A stretch of DNA of 64,000 nucleotides from Aquatica leii (taxonomy: Eukaryota > Arthropoda > Insecta > Coleoptera > Lampyridae). The stretch is from NCBI GenBank assembly GCA_035610365.1, contig CM069433.1:189790760-189854759 (forward strand), in the 5' to 3' direction. Of the stretch, positions 11,870 to 23,539 are shown piece after piece. The notes under the pieces were generated by a model. The model saw nothing but the letters and a program-made list of their open reading frames with translations. It did not search any database and was not told the DNA's origin. The position numbers and the translations under genes were made by a program. Each line of letters opens with the position of its first letter. Positions within the stretch are counted from its first letter, which is position 1.

Positions 11870-13890
11870 CTATCGCCCTTCTTCCTTTTCTGAATCCCGC
11901 TTGTCCGTCTGGTACCAAACTTCTTTCCTCTATTTTCTTCTGTAATCTTTCTTGCAGTATTGTCGCGTACAATTTGTATGCCGAGCTCAGTAATGTTACC
12001 CCTCTATAATTCTCGACTTTCTTTTTTTCGCCTTTTTTATGTATTGGGCATATTATTCCCTCTCTCCATCTCTCTGGGAATCCTTCCCCTTTCCATATTT
12101 TGTTTATTATTTCCGTCATCCTTTTTGCTACATTTTCTCCCCGTATATCCACTCTTCTCCTTGTATCCCATCTTCTCCTGTCGCCTTTCCTGTTTTTATA
12201 TTCTTTATCGCCTCTATTACTTCTTCCTCCCTTATTCTATCCCTATATCCTTCTTCTTGTCTTACTACCACGTCTTTCCTTTTTCTTTTTCCTGCTTTTG
12301 TTCTTCCCTCCCAACAGGTTCCGAAAATATATCTCCCATTCTTTAATTTTTATTCCCTTTGTCGTCCTGTTTTTTTCCTCTGCTTCTTTAGGTACTTCCA
12401 TACATCTTCTTCCGTTTTTATTCCTTTAATCTCCTCTTGTTTCTTTTTGTTTTCCTCCTTCTTTCTATCGCATGTTTTTTTGTATATTTTTACTGCTTCT
12501 TTGTATTCTTCTTTTTCTTTCTTCCCTTTTTTCCACTGTCTTAATGCTCTTTCTTGCCTTTTTCTTTGCTTCCTTGCATTCCTTATCCCACCATTTCTTC
12601 CATCCAGTTTTCTCCCCTTCCATTTTCTAAATCTGACTCTCTCTGTTGCTTTCTCCATCATCTCTCTCATTTCCTCTACACTTTCTTGTACTTCCTTCCC
12701 TATCCATACCGTTTTCCCTATTCTCTCTTTATATCTTTTTATACTCTCTTCTGTCCACTTTTTTTAGTTATGTACTTCTCCTCTTCCTCTCTCTCTTCTC
12801 TTTCCCTTCCTTCCATTGTCAATTCCAGTGGTTGATGGTCTGACTCTACTCTTTCTCCCACCTTAAATGTCTTTACCTTTTCTGCGGCCTCTTCATTTGT
12901 CATTACAAAATCTATTATTGATTCTCCCCTTCCTCCTATGTACGTAAATTCCCCTTTCCATCATCTTCTCTGTTCCCGTTCATTATTTCCCACCCTTTTT
13001 CGTTGCACAATTCCAGCAGTTCCTCTCCCTCTTTATTTATCACCTTGTCCTTTGTTTGTCTCTTTCCCGTCCCTTTTCTTTCTTGTATTCCCCCCTCTTC
13101 CCCTATTCTTGCGTTGAAGTATCCTCCTACTATTATCAATCCCTCTTCCCTCTGTTCTATCATCTCTTCTAAGTTTTTCCTTGTCTCACTTCCCCCACTT
13201 TAATTTTTGTTTTTCCCCGCTGCATGTTCCTTTCTACAACTCCTCTTCTCTGTTGCACTTTCTCCTTCTTTTCCTGGTTTAACCATTTTTTTCTTGTTCC
13301 CGTTATTATACCCCCCTTTGCTCTCCCTTTTTTCTTTTCTCTTTCTGCATGTTGCACCACCCATTCAAATTCCTCTGGCAACTCTTTTTCCCACCACTCC
13401 CATTCTTTTTCTTCCATCCATGTTTCCTGTAATCCCACTACATCCTGTTCCTTGATGTACTTCCAGAAATCATGTTCCTTGTTTTTTATTCCTGCTACGT
13501 TCCAAAACAATACTCTCAGCTCACTCACCTCCCCCCGTGCTTCTTCCTTACTTTCTTTTTTTCCCTTCTTTTTCTTTTCCATTTCCATCTTTCATTATTC
13601 CTTTTCTTTGCCGTTTCGTCAACTTTCCCTCCTTTACCACCACCCCCCCTTTGCCCTTTAGTTTTTTGCCTTTTGGTTCCCCACTTTCTCTTCTCTTTCT
13701 CTGTACAGTCCCCTATCCTTGTCGTTCCATATGTATCTGTCTCCGTCTATCTCCATCTTTCTGTACCCTACCCATACTCTTTTTCCTTCCGCTCTTCTTT
13801 CCATCGCTATGTTCATTATTTCTCTTTGCACTGTTCTAAAGATGATGCAATTTGAAGAGTTTATTAAAGATTTCTCTGATGCCAAGTGTA
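11867..13890 (-). pseudogene. LINE ORF 5' half: endonuclease and RT N-terminus
   Basis: Minus-strand frames read from 13,885 downward. A lysine/glutamate-rich N-terminal part is followed by an apurinic-type endonuclease start (LRVLFWNVAGIKNK near 13,500, GLQETWMEEKEW near 13,420) and a GGYFNARIGEEGG block near 13,100. After a long basic coiled region (12,350-12,770) comes the RT fingers region with IICPIHKKGEKKKVENYRGV near 12,030 and AGFRKGRRAIDNIY, ending at the TA run. Frameshifts interrupt it. The same family recurs on the plus strand at 62,706-64,000. This half and 7,100-8,595 make one split copy. Confidence 0.85.
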
Positions 13891-14500
13891 GAAAAAAAGT
13901 TTTTTTGTAAATTGTAGATATTGAAGAATGCTAGATTAGATTTTATTTGACAAAATTGATTGTGTTTACTGTTTAGCTTAGTTTAGCTTTATATACGTAA
14001 ATTCAAATTGCATATAATAAACGGACGTTGTTGTGTAAGTTTCGTGAATTGCCATACATCTCAATTTCTGTGTTTACGGGGCCCACTGAACTTGAAGTGC
14101 CCCGGCCCCCCCAATGTCTAAATCCAGCACTGGTAACAAAGTCAACTTCAAGAAACAATAATACTAATAAAAAGGCATTGTTGAAGGCTCTTGAGAAGCT
14201 GTCAATGAAGTAGCTGTTTAAGGGTGGTAAAAGTAGTTCTTAAGTAACTGATAAGTTTTATATTGGTACTTAAGCTCTAAAGAAGTTTCTTAAGTTGCCA
14301 AGTAGTTACTTAATTGAGAAGCCTAAAGTTCCACAATAAAGTAGCGTTTTGCTCACTGGGTTATTACCTATCACTAAAGATTCATTTAGAAATAAACACA
14401 AATTCTAATTAAAGATGTAAAGCAATATTTTGTCTGCACTTCTTATGTTTTTTCGAGCATTTTTCCATAAAAAGGTATAGTTTTGAAATTTTGAAATACA
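13891..14500. other. No gene seen
   Basis: AT-rich sequence upstream of the LINE 5' end. A short plus-strand frame at 14,028-14,213 has no recognisable similarity. Nothing else is visible. Confidence 0.4.
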
Positions 14501-14502
14501 TA

Positions 14503-16046
14503 CCCAGTAAACACACGACGTCCCAGGGACGTTCGTTTTATGTCCAAATGATGTCTTTACATCCCGGGCTTTAAAACGGACCCGTATAGAATGTCTTTAA
14601 TAGGACGTCCTCAGGATCTCAATGAAGAACGTACGATGGGATGTCCTATGCGGGAAAAAACGAATGCAAACTGAGTGCGCGTGTCCACTTTCCTTCTTGT
14701 TCTCTGGTGCCTACTCAACACCCGTACGCTCCTTTGGTATATCAAAGTGGTACACTCTTTTTGCACCGTTTGCACTCTGTTTTTGTTTTTAGTTGTGTTC
14801 TGACTACTTTATTTATCTGTTCTTTATTTTATTATCTAACGTTTTTTGAGTGTTTTAGTGCATAAACAAATTTATTTGGTAAGTTTTTGGTACCTTGTAT
14901 TTATTTATAATGTATAAAAATCATCATTTATAATTATTATTTTGAATTACTAAAAATTGATAAAAGGTTATTGAAATTAAAAGATCACAATTATTAACAA
15001 TGATGATTTAAAACCCCATCTCGCGCGCATACCTATGCGGTGAATTGAAAATATTTATGTTATGTAAAAAAAAATTTTTTTACTCAAAAAATTATTTAAA
15101 AAATGTTCTCTTTGTATTAAAGGTTTAAAAGTGTGACGTTATCTCACGACTTTTGTCGTCGCGATTCACAATAAGTCATCCAAAAATGTCAACATGACCG
15201 ATAATGCACAAAATCGCTAATCTAACTAAAAAACTATAACGTTATCGCGTTCTTGGTATTCATAGTTATGATTAGTGTGCGTATTCTCGTAGTTAAAAAT
15301 ACGTCTAGAAATTATTTTGTTTTTATCAGATTCCTCTGATGAAATGTAAATGCAAAACGTATAAAAATTCTTAATGAATTTGCAAAACTGACGCGTTTAC
15401 AAAATCTTTTTTAAAAAACGATTTAAATAATTTTTAACTGGTTATAATCGATCATCTCTTATGATGTAATCAATAATAGAATCGTCAAAAAGATCCATCA
15501 ATAATTCTACAAAAGAAGTATCACTTTATCAATTCTTTAATTTAGAAAAATGTAAATTCTGATTACATAGAAATACCAAAATAAGCTTTTTGTTTTAACT
15601 TTTTTATCGACTCTACATGACGATTACCATCTCTTATGTAGTTGCATTGTTACAGGCGCCACTTAAAAAAATCGGGAAGAAAGTATTAAAAAAACTCGCT
15701 AAGGAGGGCCAAAGAACGCCGGGATCGAGAAGATAAAAAAATGAAATAATCTAAATTTATTTTATTTGAATATAATTTGGATTATTATTTAAAAATATAG
15801 TTTTATGTTATAAAAATTTGTATTTTATTTGATAAAGTTATTTTTTATTAAAAATATAATATACATATATAGTACATATCCTACAGTCATCTAAAAGGGA
15901 CGTCACACTTGTGACAAAAGAACGTCCCATGAATGTCCCTAGGACGTACACAGAACCAAAATGGGATGACTTTGGGACATTCAGTGATCCGCAAAATCAT
16001 GTCCCCGGGACATCCTTGGGACATCCTTGTGTTTGTTGGGTATATA
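14503..16046. mobile_element. Non-autonomous element with CCCA-x-AAACAC terminal repeats
   Basis: The left end reads CCCAGTAAACACACGACG. The right end, reverse complemented, reads CCCAACAAACACAAGGATG. Both continue into GACGTCCC/GGGACGT-type words. Each subterminal region is dense in direct and inverted GGGACGT/GGGACAT motifs (14,515-14,640 and 15,890-16,020). The interior is AT-rich and non-coding, and it contains the dispersed repeat copy at 14,660-14,905. The layout fits a non-autonomous DNA transposon of about 1.5 kb whose subterminal repeats would be transposase sites. Family unknown. Confidence 0.5.
14660..14905 (+). repeat. Dispersed repeat, partner at 640-830
   Basis: This is the second copy of the repeat described at 640-830. 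The beginning and end blocks are shared, and about 60 bp of extra sequence lies between them. It sits inside the CCCA-ended element. Confidence 0.5.
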
Positions 16047-16077
16047 TTTAGAAAGGGACAAAGTAAGAATGCCTCCT

Positions 16078-16300
16078 GCATAACCTACAGCCATCCAAAA
16101 GAAACGTCCCCTATACATCCTATGCGGATGCACAAAGATGTCTCATAAGGCCGCTCTTGAGATGCACACAGTTGTGCCAAACAAACGTCCCATGGACGTT
16201 CCTAAAACGTACACAATACCAAAATGGAATGACTTTGAGACGTGTCCACTCATTCGCAGCACGATGTCCCTAGAAACGTCTTTGAAACACCATTTTGTTG
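16078..16300 (+). repeat. Second copy of the GGGACGT subterminal block
   Basis: The segment repeats the order of words found at 15,886-16,010: CATC[T/C]AAAAG, AACGTCCCATG, CGTACACA, CCAAAATGG[G/A]ATGACTTTG and ATGTCCC. It looks like a diverged tandem copy, or the end of a second related element lying directly beside the first. Confidence 0.6.
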
Positions 16301-17648
16301 ATTGGATACATAAAACTAAGAAAAAGAACAAAAGGGATGTCGACTAACCGTTACTCTAAACAAAGAAAAACTAGGACAGAAAGAAAGAAAAAAAATAGCA
16401 ATGATGTTAAGAAAGCAAAAAAGTTAAGAGTAAAAAAGAACGTGTTTCAGAAATCTTATTCGATTAGATCCTTCATTAACTCTGTTAAAGACAAAGACAT
16501 TTCATGTCCATAGTATGTGCGAATTATGGTGGCATGAAACCTGCACTGCTCTCAAAAAGCATCGCACTTTTAAATATGACATTTGTGTATAGTCGTCTTC
16601 TTGCCACAACATGTTCGTCATCTTGCCCCGCAGGTGGGGGGCTCTTTTGTTTAAAATAAAACTGTTGTGTTATCATTTGTAACTGTTTTCGCTTAGCCTA
16701 GTCAACTAACCCCACATTCCCCTAATATTTTATTAAGGTAACAGAACTTCAAAAAAGTTGTTTTAACTTTGATCAAACTAAAATTATAAGCGACTTTCGG
16801 CTTAGACCGCGTCTAAGCCGAAAGTCGCTTATAATTTTAACCATAACAACCGCGAAAGCTTAAGATTTTATATTTGATCAAACTGTTAGAAGTGGTCTCT
16901 TTAAGGATGAAAGAAGAAAAGATGTAGTTTCAGTATGCTTCGGAAGTTCAAAAACATAAAACGCGGAGGTTCAAAATATGGCCGTCAGGAATGGTCAGGT
17001 GCAAGATGGACGCAAATATACTATATAATGTACTCACAGTTATTCCGCACTGGAGAAGCTTCTGGAAGTCTCTCATAATTATTATGGTTAGAAGAAGTGG
17101 TTAAAGAAAGTCTATAGAACGATTATCATTGTTGCACTACCGCGGATTACGCGTAGAAAACGAAACGATAAAAGTTTAGGTCTCGACGCGATGTAACTTG
17201 AACGGTTATTACAAAACAAAGGAATAAATAAAAATTGAAGAACGGACAGTTTAATTTAGATAACGCTAGAGGCCGTGAAAATAAAATTTTTACGCCAACT
17301 TTGTAATTATTTGGTAGTCCAGTTTCTATATACAGTAAGATTGCCCAAAATCTCACATTTATTAAGGAAATAATTAACGGTAACAACGAATTCAATTACT
17401 ATTTTTATTCAAATAACAAATACCTAAATTAACCGAAACTACATATTACGGTTATTATTTAAATACGTCGCACCTAACTGCATGTATTTTAATATTTAAA
17501 TTTGTAATATGAATTTTCCGCGAATGTTACTAAAGTTCGACATCGAAAGTCCCTAAGAAATAGGTTGGTTACTTGTGAACTGTTTATTGTCCAACAAATT
17601 TTATAACCTCACTTTTTATAGAATTTTGATTCCCCAAGAAGAAAAATA
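16301..17648. other. Intergenic region upstream of MED22
   Basis: No recognisable coding sequence. The only striking structure is the perfect palindrome at 16,780-16,838, listed separately. The last 100 bases or so before the MED22 start codon presumably carry its promoter, but I see no clear TATA or initiator pair. Confidence 0.4.
16780..16838. repeat. Perfect palindrome, 28-bp arms with a 3-bp centre
   Basis: Arm 16,780-16,807 (ending CGGCTTAGAC) is exactly complementary to 16,811-16,838 (starting GTCTAAGCCG), around the centre CGC. A 12-bp direct repeat TTTGATCAAACT lies immediately left (16,768-16,779) and again at 16,873-16,884. Such a structure could extrude as a cruciform or be a fold-back insertion. 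It encodes nothing. Confidence 0.95.
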
Positions 17649-18167
17649 ATGACTACACCTAGAGGTTTACCTCAAAGTAAAGAAGCTCTTCTTAAATCGT
17701 ACAGAACGAGGTTAAAAGACGATGTAAAAAGTATGCTGGAAAACTTCGAAGGTACTAGCTAACGGAACTTAGAAACTTATCTTAACACGAATGTTACAGA
17801 AATTGTGAAATTAGCAAAGGGTGAACACGATACACAGCTATCGAGAATGACACAATGCGAACAAGACACTTATGAAATGCATGTACGAGCTGCGAATATA
17901 GTACGTGCTGGTGAATCTCTTATGAAGCTAGTTTCCGATATTAAGCAATATTTAATTTTGAACGACTTTCCTTCAGTTAATGAAGCAATTACGCAAAATT
18001 CAAAATTATTTAGGTTTGTATACGTACCTATCTAAAACATTACATTAATTGTTATTTATAGAACGAAACAAGCAGAATGTGATCAAAAATTAATGTCATT
18101 ACGTGATGATATGGCAGCTGATTTATATGATTTAGAAGAAGAATATTACAATAGTATAAATAAATAA
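17649..18167 (+). CDS. MED22: Mediator complex subunit 22 (MED22/Surf5), three exons
   Basis: MED22 is a small subunit of the Mediator head module, which bridges transcription factors and RNA polymerase II in the nucleus. The exons are 17,649-17,751, 17,800-18,013 and 18,062-18,167. The two introns are only 48 bp each and have GT...AG ends; the first has a GAA codon split across the junction. The exons sum to 423 bases, giving a 140-residue protein of the usual family length. Recognisable stretches are [12 protein letters not shown] and [14 protein letters not shown] at the N-terminus, then [39 protein letters not shown] and a C-terminal [22 protein letters not shown]. The start codon is the first ATG in frame, as in relatives. 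No lesion is visible, so it looks functional. Candidate AATAAA signals lie shortly after the stop (about 18,189 and 18,254). It is flanked on both sides by transposon debris. Confidence 0.95.
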
Positions 18168-18439
18168 TTTAGTTTTATATTAGTAGAAATAAATTTAAAC
18201 TATTTATATACATTTAGTTAAAATTGCTGTAAAAGTCCTAATACATAAATTAATAAAACGCTTTAATAGAAGTTTTAAGGTCGTGGATTTGGTATAATGT
18301 ATTCATTCGTTGCGTCTGTCACAAGTAACACCTCTTTTGTCTTTGTTTGATGATAATGTGGTCTACATTAGTGCTTTTCAAAGTCGGTGAGGGTAATGTT
18401 GCTAGTTAGAAAGTTCCTTGGACTCATTTGTGAAGAGAG

Positions 18440-20940
18440 CAACAACAACTGTTCTAGGGATCTTTCCTGTTATTCCGTGGATACACACGGAACCGCTATA
18501 CAGCGTCATGATCTGTCTTTTCTAACATTCTTTCTATTTGCCCATGTTTAACTTTCTCCTTTCTGTTCTAGCTTCTCTTTGCGCCTTTTCTCAAGTTCTT
18601 TAGCTTTCATTATGTTGTTTATGAATGCTTTACCTTCTTCCCAAATTTTCGTTTTCCAGCATCCACGCTACCAGCTTTTTGACGCGTTCCACTTCTTCGT
18701 AGTTTTACTGTAACTTCATTCCTTCAGTGATCCGTCCTTTTCTTATACGTTTCAAAACACCCGTACCCCGTGAGAACTTGAGACGTGGTAATCAATGCTT
18801 CTATGTTTACAATCTTACAATTTTTAGGCTTTTGGTCCACTGCGCTTTCTTCTTTTCTTATTGACCACAGTTTTGCCATGTCCTAAACTTCTCTTATTTC
18901 AGATGATGTTTTATTGCCATTAGCAAGTTCTCCGTTTGTCAATTGCTACACATCCTGTGATAGCTTGTAGTGCAATCGCTGAGATTGTTCTATATCACAT
19001 ACACCTGAACAGCATCTTCCTTTGGGCTTTTAACAGCCTTGTCTTGTGCACAGACTATAGAATTACTCTGGCCCATATTGAATTTCGATAAAGCACAATT
19101 GAATTAAAAACATGGTTCAAAACCAATCTCTTACTAAAATTAGGTCCTCTGACATTTCGCGGCATTTTCCCCAAGGTTGTCACCTTACGTTCGGCCATGT
19201 CTGCGATATATTTAACATGTTCTCTCAAGTTCTTACTGCCATCCAGGTTAATCCCCAGGTAGAATAATTTTTTTACCTGCAATTGCGATTTTAACCAATA
19301 TTCCCTCTTATTTTCTTGGTCCCTACTATCAGTTCCGTCTTTTTTGGGACTATTGCCAGGTTTTTCCGCATCCAGTATATTATTCTTTGTAACGCGGCGT
19401 TTCCTCTAGTATGTATAATTCCTTCCTTTGTTCCTTGAACTGTCAGTGCCAGATCGTCGGCGTAGGCCGTCAGAGTCGAGCCCATCGGCAATCCCTCGTA
19501 CAAGATATTCCATAAGGTTGGTCCAAGTATTGATCCTTGAGGCACTCCCATCCGTATTACCATTTTTCTGTTATCGTCTATAATTATCTTTATGCCCGTT
19601 AAATAATAAAATAAATAGATATACGTCTCCCAGGGGCCTCGATAATCCCCCGACAGGGACCCGTGTCGAAGGCTTTTTTTACGTCGATCGTAATCATGGC
19701 CAACCACCATTCCTCACAGTATTTCGTTATCCTGTTAATTTCTTTTACTGCTCCCATGGTTGATCTACTTTTGCGAAAGTCATACTGCCTTGATGACAGA
19801 TCTCCGCGTTATCCTTTAGTTAGATATAATTCTTTTTTATGTTATCAATTCAAATGCCTTTTCCCTATTGTATCTATTGAGCATATCGGCCTGTCGCTGC
19901 CTACTCTTTCTGAGCCCTTCCAGGACTTGGGAATCTTCCATTTCTTTGGAAACCTTAGCATATCGAGTTGCTGCTCGAGCATATTACGTATCAGCTTCGG
20001 TCACTGTTCATTTTCCATGCCTTTCCAAATATTCCATCTGGACCAGGAGATTTTTTTCTTCAATTGCTCTTACGGCACACTTCACCTCCTCTTCGCTTAT
20101 CCCATAGGGGACAAACAACTCCTTAACGATACTATACTTTTTTCCAGATCAAGGTCTACTGGTGTCTTTTAAAATTTTTCGTATTCTTTGCCCCAAATAT
20201 CACTGTCTAGCTCGTCGCCGACTTCTTTCTACTTAGATTTATAAATTAGGCTTTTTAATCTTTTTTGCAAATGTATACTCCTTATTTAAATCGTCGGATC
20301 TTTTCGTTTCGTTAGCTTTCGACCCTTTTTCCATAGTGTATTTTCTTCTAATATTGTTGCAAGCTTTTCTTACCTCTTCGACTTCAGCATCCCACCAGTA
20401 CAGCCGGAATACATTCCTTACCCTTACCCTTTCTAAGCTATTGGCATAGCACCTCTGCACTTGCACTTGATTGTATTTTTGCGCGTATGATTGAGGTTAA
20501 TCTATGTCTTAAGCTAAAATGTATCCCAGTTTACTACTCTTTCGTTTTTTTTGTCATCCTATATTTTTAGTCTTAACTGTAAAGGTAATATAGTTATGGT
20601 CATTAAGGGTTTCTTGATCCGCTACCTTTCAGTTTCTTATCCCTCTCTTAAATGCTGAGGTTATCATTGTAAAGTCGACCTTGTAAAAGTTCGCGTTGGA
20701 CCATCATAATGAGATTCTTTTATAAGTTCGCCTCTCTTGTCAGTTTTCTTCAAATCCCTGGTCGACTTTGCGTTGAAATCGCCAAGCAAAATAAGTTTCT
20801 TATTAGGAATATACCCCATGAGTTTGTCTGTTTTCTCTAGAAACGCTTCCATTGGTATATTAGAAGTATCGGTACCCCTCCGTTTGGGAAGAATGAAATG
20901 ATCCAGTTTAAATTTTAATCTGATCAAAGAGGCTCAAAAT
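18440..20940 (-). pseudogene. R1-like LINE relic: endonuclease, RT and thumb
   Basis: Minus-strand frames give, from 20,930 downward, an endonuclease fragment with LILLGDFNAKS (about 20,760-20,790). A linker follows, then the RT core with GVPQGSILGPTLWNILYEGL (about 19,490-19,550), the AYADDLALTVQG catalytic box (about 19,440-19,475) and a thumb block KKLFYLGINLDGSKN with EHVKYIADMAERK (about 19,180-19,275). The VPQGS and YADDLAL motifs and the YLG-x-LD thumb fit the R1 clade of non-LTR retrotransposons. Many frameshifts and stops break it. The 3' side fades around 18,440. ORF1 is not clearly present; a possible remnant lies at 22,540-23,340. Confidence 0.8.
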
Positions 20941-21395
20941 TACGTAAGCGTCGTCAGAAAGATAACTACGAAAATGCGCTGTTTTAAGAGGAGGTTGCGC
21001 ACGCTAAGGGTTGAACGTCAAGGTGGAAGGGTTCCAGCCGGCAGTACAATCAGCATTCATAATATAAAATTTCGGTAATGTTTGGTTTTCTTGGTGTTTT
21101 GTTATTTATAAGTAACTGTATACCGTTAGGTAACGCAGGAGATGAGAAAATCAACTATAATTCCAACGTTATACAAACCCTACATGTTTTCTTTGTTTTG
21201 GTAAAACAAGCCCGTTGGCGGCCATTTCATCCACGCCCGATGCGCCTGAGGTAGCAAAAATCCAATAAGTGATAACCAACCTTAAATGATACGTATGTAA
21301 TTAAGTAGTAGTTTTTAGATATATTTTTTTCTTGGGTTTCAATATTTAACCCTTCACATTATAAAAAAAACATTGTGGCGTCTAAATAAGTTTGC
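20941..21395. other. No gene seen
   Basis: Mixed AT-rich sequence between the R1-like LINE and the tandem 563-bp repeats. A slightly GC-richer patch at 20,960-21,060 may still be LINE. No other signal. Confidence 0.35.
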
Positions 21396-21958
21396 GAGTT
21401 TTCAAATTAAAATTGTAAATTTAAGTGTACGATAGAATACCCTGACCGTAATATATAATATGTCGTATTGCTCTATATCTAATATATTTGGGTTTTTCTT
21501 ATATTTAAATAAATGTATATTAGCTAGCTCGATACATTATTTGAATTGTTAAATTTAGCTACAATATTACTGTGTGTTTATTGCATATGTGTATTTTTGG
21601 CTCTATTTGTTTGTCCCGACTATTCAACTAATAGTTGGGTTGCTTCCGTAACTAGGACCTCAGTACCAATTGACAGCCCGTTAGTTAACTAACTTTTCTT
21701 TTGTTTAATATAATGATGTTTGTGCACGTGTTTATGTGCGTTGGGATTTAAACCTGTTATCATAAATGCGTATTCGTTTAATCGACTTAAATTTGAGATG
21801 TCCTAACTTCCCGATGTTTATTGATATCTGTAATTATAATTTGATTGATTGATAAATCTAAATTATGTAATGACCCTTTAGTTTGAAGACCGGAGGGGTT
21901 CCTTCGCCTGTTCTTCCCCTCCTACTGCGGGTTCTACCGAACACGCAAGATTTCGGTT
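21396..21958. repeat. 563-bp direct repeat, first copy
   Basis: It matches 21,969-22,531 over its full length with only scattered differences (a few percent by eye). A 10-base spacer separates the copies. It contains the phrase TTGCTTCCGTAAC-x-AGGACCTCAGTACC, which also occurs in a more diverged third copy near 62,040-62,190. No protein is encoded. This may be the terminal or untranslated part of a retroelement, but I cannot assign a family. Confidence 0.9.
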
Positions 21959-21968
21959 AAAATTTAAC

Positions 21969-22531
21969 GAGTTTTCAAATTAAAATTTTAAATTTAAGTG
22001 TACGATAGAATACCCTGACCGTAATATATAATTTGTCGTATTGCTCTATAAGTAATATATTTGTGTTTTTCTTGTATTTAAATAAATGTATATACGCTAG
22101 CTCTATGCATTATTTGAATTGTTATATTTAGCTACAATATTACTGTGTGTTTATTGTATATGTGTATTTTTGGCCCTATTTGTTTGTCCCGACTATTCAA
22201 CTAATAGTTGAGTTGCTTCCGTAACTAGGACCTCAGTACCAATTGACAGCCCGTTAGTTAACTAACTTTTCTTTTGTTTAATATAATGATGTTTGTGCAC
22301 GTGTTTATGTGCGTTGGGATTTAAACCTGTTATCATAAATGCGTATCCGTTTAATCGATTTAAATTTGAGATGTCCTAACTTCCCGATGTTTATTGATAT
22401 CTGTAATTATAATTTGATTGATTGATAAATCTAAATTATGTAATGACCCTTTAGTTTGAAGACCGGAGGGGTTCCTTCGCCTGTTCTTCCCCTCCTACTG
22501 CGGGTTCCACCAAACACGCAAGATTTCGGTT
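21969..22531. repeat. 563-bp direct repeat, second copy
   Basis: Second unit of the tandem pair; see the first copy. The two are nearly identical to their last bases (ACGCAAGATTTCGGTT), which implies a recent duplication or two insertions of one element. Confidence 0.9.
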
Positions 22532-22539
22532 CGTTTTAT

Positions 22540-23340
22540 TTCCACTAATAGGATTTGCTTCTATGATTTCTGTTTTCTCGAACGTATCATTGCTCCAGCT
22601 CTTATCGGAAATTAATTCAAAGTCAGTGAAACAGTCGACTTGATCTATTTCGTCCTTTTGTACCAGCTTGTGTTAATTTCTGTCCGCTATTTTTTGGAGG
22701 TCAGCTTTTTTAATATTCTAATCTCTTCTCTCAACGCGCTCCATGTTTCCTTCTTGTTTTTTCTAATTCTACCTTCAGCTGCTCTTCCTTCTCCTTCGTT
22801 CATCTTCAATTTTCTTTTGTATTCTATCCAGACCTTGTAGAAGTTCATATATTGTCGAGGTTGTTATAACATTCGATAGACTTCTCAACTTATTTACACT
22901 CTGACTTTTATTATTTTTTGTGAGGGTGATCTCTAACCCCCTACGACAGTGTTGGAAGCTCCCTGCCAATTTTTGGTATTGTTTTTCTATATCTGACTGT
23001 TTTCCACGCTTCTTCTTTTCAATCCGTGTAGATATCAGTGGCATGGTACTTTCTTTATCGTCTGACGTCCCACTTGAAATCTATGCCATGTTTATCGGCG
23101 GGGAAACCACCACCGTCAATTTCTTCATCATTTCTCTACTTCTATTTGGCTCTTCTCAAAGTTACAGTTCCTCTTCGCCTACTGCGTTATCCATTGTACT
23201 GGTTCCACTAGCTGTAAACTGCTATCTGGCGAGGTTACCTACCAAGTCAGTTGGGCGGTCGCTGGCTATCGGTCGAGAAGGGCTCGCTCGCTTACTCTCA
23301 CTCCGACCGGCACTCTACCCCCCCCCCCCCGTGCAGTAAA
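22540..23340 (-). other. Possible LINE ORF1 debris with a C15 run
   Basis: The minus strand from 23,044 to 22,775 holds a highly charged frame with an N-terminal basic patch (EKKKRGKQ) and a C-terminal DRIQKKIEDERRRRK coiled-coil-like end. Its position upstream of the R1-like LINE on the same strand would suit an ORF1 remnant displaced by the tandem repeats. There is no zinc knuckle to confirm this. A run of about 15 C occurs at 23,317-23,332. Confidence 0.25.
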
Positions 23341-23539
23341 TAGGCATTCATTTGTGCTTGTGCCGATCATTGTTTCATGCATCCTTACATTTGATAGGAA
23401 TATTGTCGTCAACATTGTTCCAATCGATCTAAGAAAGAGTCGAAAAGAATGCTTCGTAGCCCTCGGCAACTTTAATAGCGTCGGGAGCGGAAGTATAAGA
23501 CTGAAGGGTTCGACCTTAAACCATGGTTAAGAAAATCTA

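Noticed and set aside
21396-22531. The tandem 563-bp units as a pair of retroelement LTRs
   Set aside because: No TG...CA boundaries, no internal sequence between them and no clear target duplication, so the class is left open.
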